Shown: positions 61,748 through 64,000 of the stretch, piece after piece
Layout: each line of letters starts with the position of its first letter
Position numbering within the stretch: position 1 is the stretch's first letter
From: Ensifer sp. BR816
GTDB taxonomy: Bacteria > Pseudomonadota > Alphaproteobacteria > Rhizobiales > Rhizobiaceae
Length of the DNA: 64,000 nucleotides
Direction of reading: 5' to 3'
Assembly (NCBI RefSeq): GCF_000378985.1
Contig: NZ_KB905370.1
Coordinates: 4,462,799 to 4,526,798 of the forward strand
Made by a program: the position numbers and the translations under genes
Notes under the pieces: model-generated
Databases searched by the model: none
What the model was told of the DNA's origin: nothing
The model's input: only the letters and a program-made list of their open reading frames with translations

Positions 61748-62559
61748 CACTTGCTCTCGTCTTCGAAATGGCCGGCAGCGCAGAAGCTGCCGCCCTGGAA
61801 GCGCACGGCCGGGTCGTTCGGATCGCCCTGCGTGGTGTTGGCGAAAACCTTCTCGCGATAGGCGTCGGCGCTGTCCTGCGGCTTGTAGCCGAGCACCGCG
61901 GCCGTGCGGTTGTCCCAGAAGGCTTCCGCGTTGTTGGACATGCCGTAGGCGATCATGAAGCCGACGCGCGGAGCCGAGAGCGACTTTTCGACCAGTTGGC
62001 GGCAATCGCGATAGGACAGCCAGGTGATCAGGTGACGACGATCGGTCGGCTCCGGGAAGGACGAGCCGATGCGCAGGCAGACCGTCTCGATGCCGAACTT
62101 GTCGAAGTAATAGCGCGCGAGATTTTCGACGAAGGTCTTCGACACGCCATAGAGGCTGTCGGGCCGCGTCGGCACGTTGCCGTCGATCGTCTCGGTGCGC
62201 TCGTAGAAGCCGATCGCATGCACGGAACTCGCATAGACGATGCGCTTGACGCCGTGGCGTCGGGCCGCCTCATAGATATTGTAGCCACCGGCGATATTGG
62301 AATCGAGGATGGTCTGCCACGCCGCTTCGACAGCCTGGCCGCCCATGTGGACGATGGCATCGCAGCCCTTCACCGCCTGCGAGACCGCATCGAAATCGGC
62401 GAGGTCGAGCGGAAAGTCCTCTTCGTGCGGCGCGAGATTCTGACAAGGGCCTCGGGCGGAAAGCCTCACGACCTTTCCAAGCCGGGTTCCGGACTTGCGC
62501 AGCTCGCTTCCGAGGGCACCGGCGGCACCGGTCAGCAGCACTCTTTGAAAATCGGACAT
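61747..62559 (-). CDS. NAD-dependent epimerase/dehydratase family, uronate dehydrogenase-like
   Basis: 270 residues from the ATG at 62559, with AAGGAGGG upstream. It has LLTGAAGALGSELR for NAD, DAIVHMGGQAVEAAWQTIL, YASSVHAIGFY, and the catalytic YGVSKTFVENLARYYFDKFGI. The C-terminal DPNDPAVRFQGGSF is the pattern of Agrobacterium uronate dehydrogenase (Udh), and overall length and motifs agree. Udh oxidises galacturonate or glucuronate. No aldarate genes are visible nearby, so the true substrate may differ. Confidence 0.83.
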   Translation of the reverse strand: MSDFQRVLLTGAAGALGSELRKSGTRLGKVVRLSARGPCQNLAPHEEDFPLDLADFDAVSQAVKGCDAIVHMGGQAVEAAWQTILDSNIAGGYNIYEAARRHGVKRIVYASSVHAIGFYERTETIDGNVPTRPDSLYGVSKTFVENLARYYFDKFGIETVCLRIGSSFPEPTDRRHLITWLSYRDCRQLVEKSLSAPRVGFMIAYGMSNNAEAFWDNRTAAVLGYKPQDSADAYREKVFANTTQGDPNDPAVRFQGGSFCAAGHFEDESK

Positions 62560-62572
62560 GATGTTTCCCTCC

Positions 62573-63784
62573 TTAGCGAAGCTGGCCGAGTGCTTCGCCG
62601 ATGCGCTCGATGGCAATATGCAGGTTTTCCCGCGACGTCGCGAAAGACAGGCGGATGTAAGGCTCGACGCCGAAAGCAGCACCCGGGACGGTCGCGACCT
62701 TTCCGGCCGTCAGCAGGTAGGAAGCCAATGCGGTGTCGTTCGCGATCACAGTTCCATCCGGCGCTGTCCCGCCGATATAGCCGGTGCATTTCGGGAAGAG
62801 ATAGAAGGCGCCCTCCGGCGCACGGACCTCGAGGCCGGGAATCGCACGGAAGCCCCGCGTCACCAACTCCCCGCGGGCCTTGTATTCGGCGACGGCCTGC
62901 GCGACGAAATCCTGCGGACCGTTGAGCGCTGCGGCGGCTGCGGCCTGCGAGATCGACGCCGGGCAGGTCGTGCTCTGCGACTGCATCTTGTTCAAGACCT
63001 TGGTCAGGCTCTTCGGCCCGGCGGCATAGCCAAGCCGCCAGCCGGTCATCGCATAGGCCTTGGATACGCCGTTGATGATCAGCGTCCGCTCGCGCAATTG
63101 CGGGCAGGCGTTCGCAAAGGAAGTGAAGGGCACGTCGCCGGCAACGATATGCTCGTAGATCTCGTCGGACATCACGAGGACGTGCGGATGGCGCTCCAGC
63201 ACCGCGCCGAGTGCGGCGAGCTCGTCGCTGGTGTAGATCGCGCCGGTCGGGTTCGATGGCGAGTTGAACAGCACCCAGCGCGTCTTCGGGGTGATTGCCT
63301 GTTCGAGGCGTTCCGGCGTCAGCTTGAAATTGTCCTCGACGCCGCAGGCGATGGTCTTGGGGACGCCGCCATGCAGGATGACGATATCCGTGTAGGACAC
63401 CCAATAGGGCGCCGGCACGATCACCTCGTCGCCGGGTTCGACCGTACCGAGAAATGCGCTGAACAGGATCTGCTTGGCGCCGTTGCCGATGGAGATTTCA
63501 TCCATGGCATAGTCGAGGCTGTTCTCGCGCTTGAACTTCGCGACGATCGCCGAACGCAATTCCTCCAGGCCGTTCGGACCGGTGTAGCGGGTCTTGCCGC
63601 CGCGCATCGCGGCGATCGCCGCCTCGATGATGAAGTCCGGCGTATCGAAATCCGGCTCGCCGAGGGAAAGATCGACGACGTCCTCGCCCTTCGCCCGCAT
63701 GGTCTTGGCCGCAAGCGACACGGCCATCGACGGAGACGATTTGATGCTGCCGGCCCGACGGCTTTCGAAATTCATGATGTTCAT
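62573..63784 (-). CDS. Class I/II aminotransferase (aspartate aminotransferase-like)
   Basis: 403 residues, fold-type I PLP enzyme. It has LSLGEPDFDTPDFI, RYTGPNGLEELRSAI, FNSPSNPTGAIY, LVMSDEIYEHIV, and the Schiff-base Lys in INGVSKAYAMTGWRLGY, with a C-terminal IRLSFATSRENL for substrate carboxylate binding. The sequence is close to aspartate/tyrosine-type aminotransferases of subgroup I-gamma. It overlaps the hydantoinase-like gene by four bases (ATGA) and is followed 13 bases later by the Udh-like gene. It probably transfers the amino group of a catabolic intermediate. Confidence 0.9.
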   Translation of the reverse strand: MNIMNFESRRAGSIKSSPSMAVSLAAKTMRAKGEDVVDLSLGEPDFDTPDFIIEAAIAAMRGGKTRYTGPNGLEELRSAIVAKFKRENSLDYAMDEISIGNGAKQILFSAFLGTVEPGDEVIVPAPYWVSYTDIVILHGGVPKTIACGVEDNFKLTPERLEQAITPKTRWVLFNSPSNPTGAIYTSDELAALGAVLERHPHVLVMSDEIYEHIVAGDVPFTSFANACPQLRERTLIINGVSKAYAMTGWRLGYAAGPKSLTKVLNKMQSQSTTCPASISQAAAAAALNGPQDFVAQAVAEYKARGELVTRGFRAIPGLEVRAPEGAFYLFPKCTGYIGGTAPDGTVIANDTALASYLLTAGKVATVPGAAFGVEPYIRLSFATSRENLHIAIERIGEALGQLR

Positions 63785-64000
63785 TTCTTCCCGTCCGATT
63801 TCTTCCTGCCGTAGTCTGCGGCCGCCTGGTCCGGCGTGACGTAGCCATTGGCGATATCGTCATCGACTGCCGCTGCCGGGCGCTTGGCCGGGGTGCCGTA
63901 GCCCCCGCCGCCGGGGAGCTGAAGGACGAGCTTGCGACCCTCCGGCACGAACTGCAGTCCCTTGCCCTTGAGCGTTGTGCCGTCGTCGAGCGACACGGAG
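63781..64000 (-). CDS. hyuB: Hydantoinase B/oxoprolinase (HyuB) C-terminal end, cut by the right edge
   Basis: About 73 C-terminal residues are visible. SLDDGTTLKGKGLQFVPEG and LVLQLPGGGGYGTPAKR are the standard ending of HyuB-type subunits, and DIANGYVTPDQAAADYGRK is also usual. The N-terminus and the HyuA partner would lie outside the window to the right. HyuAB enzymes open hydantoin, oxoproline or methylhydantoin rings with ATP, or carboxylate acetone-type ketones. The gene starts the operon visible here. Confidence 0.85.
   Translation of the reverse strand, partial: SVSLDDGTTLKGKGLQFVPEGRKLVLQLPGGGGYGTPAKRPAAAVDDDIANGYVTPDQAAADYGRKKSDGKK

Overview
This window is GC-rich, densely coded DNA of a Sinorhizobium/Ensifer-type alphaproteobacterium (order Hyphomicrobiales). 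The argument rests on gene content: a thiCOSGE operon behind a TPP riboswitch, a matABC/matR malonate cluster, and a lac-type cluster placed back to back with an alpha-galactoside (agp) operon. From memory, that last arrangement matches the pSymB chromid of S. meliloti, so a secondary replicon (chromid or megaplasmid) is the likely source. This is inference; no search was run. There are no rRNA or tRNA genes, no CRISPR array, no insertion sequence and no phage genes. The coding is almost entirely uptake, catabolism and regulation.

Layout. 1-6.8 kb: a ribose-type sugar ABC transporter operon (binding protein cut by the left edge, dual ATPase, two permeases) with its LacI regulator and a Gfo/Idh/MocA dehydrogenase, mostly joined by ATGA overlaps. 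6.8-11.7 kb: an L,D-transpeptidase, a MarR-GNAT fusion with its own operator, an SDR, and a TPR/winged-helix regulator. 11.8-16.7 kb: a little-described cluster (small protein, PpiC-type isomerase, HupE/UreJ-like membrane protein, exported unknown, exported DUF3604/PHP-like metalloprotein). 16.8-20.8 kb: TetR, two EF-hand proteins and a metallo-beta-lactamase-fold protein, with two copies of one palindromic repeat in inverted orientation around the last three. 20.8-29.3 kb: lacK, lacZ (GH2), lacG, lacF, lacE and lacR, with a vapBC toxin-antitoxin pair lodged between lacE and lacR. 29.4-39.7 kb: agpT (AraC), divergent from agaL1-agpABCD-agaL2. 39.8-45.0 kb: matC-matB-matA, divergent from matR, with a clear MatR operator. 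45.2-46.0 kb: a second PIN-toxin pair. 46.0-50.8 kb: thiC-thiO-thiS-thiG-thiE and its riboswitch. 51.0-53.1 kb: LysR, SDR and a small Atu4866-type protein. 53.2-64 kb: a catabolic island with two SDRs, a YdiJ-like FAD/Fe-S dehydrogenase, a GntR regulator, and an operon entering from the right edge (HyuB end, aminotransferase, uronate-dehydrogenase-like enzyme, FAD oxidase, ThDP enzyme).

How the parts work together. Three sugar uptake systems import monosaccharides, beta-galactosides and alpha-galactosides. Each disaccharide system carries its own hydrolase, and each operon has a local regulator. All three transporter operons have a strong stem-loop directly after the binding-protein gene, which suggests a shared way of making binding protein in excess. 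Malonate is taken up by MatC, activated by MatB and decarboxylated by MatA to acetyl-CoA.

Points most worth a second look: the DUF3604/HupE/PpiC cluster; palindromic repeats read in frame into the C-terminus of ThiO and supplying the stop codon of the metallo-hydrolase; the nested palindromes in front of vapBC; and the uncharacterised right-hand catabolic island.
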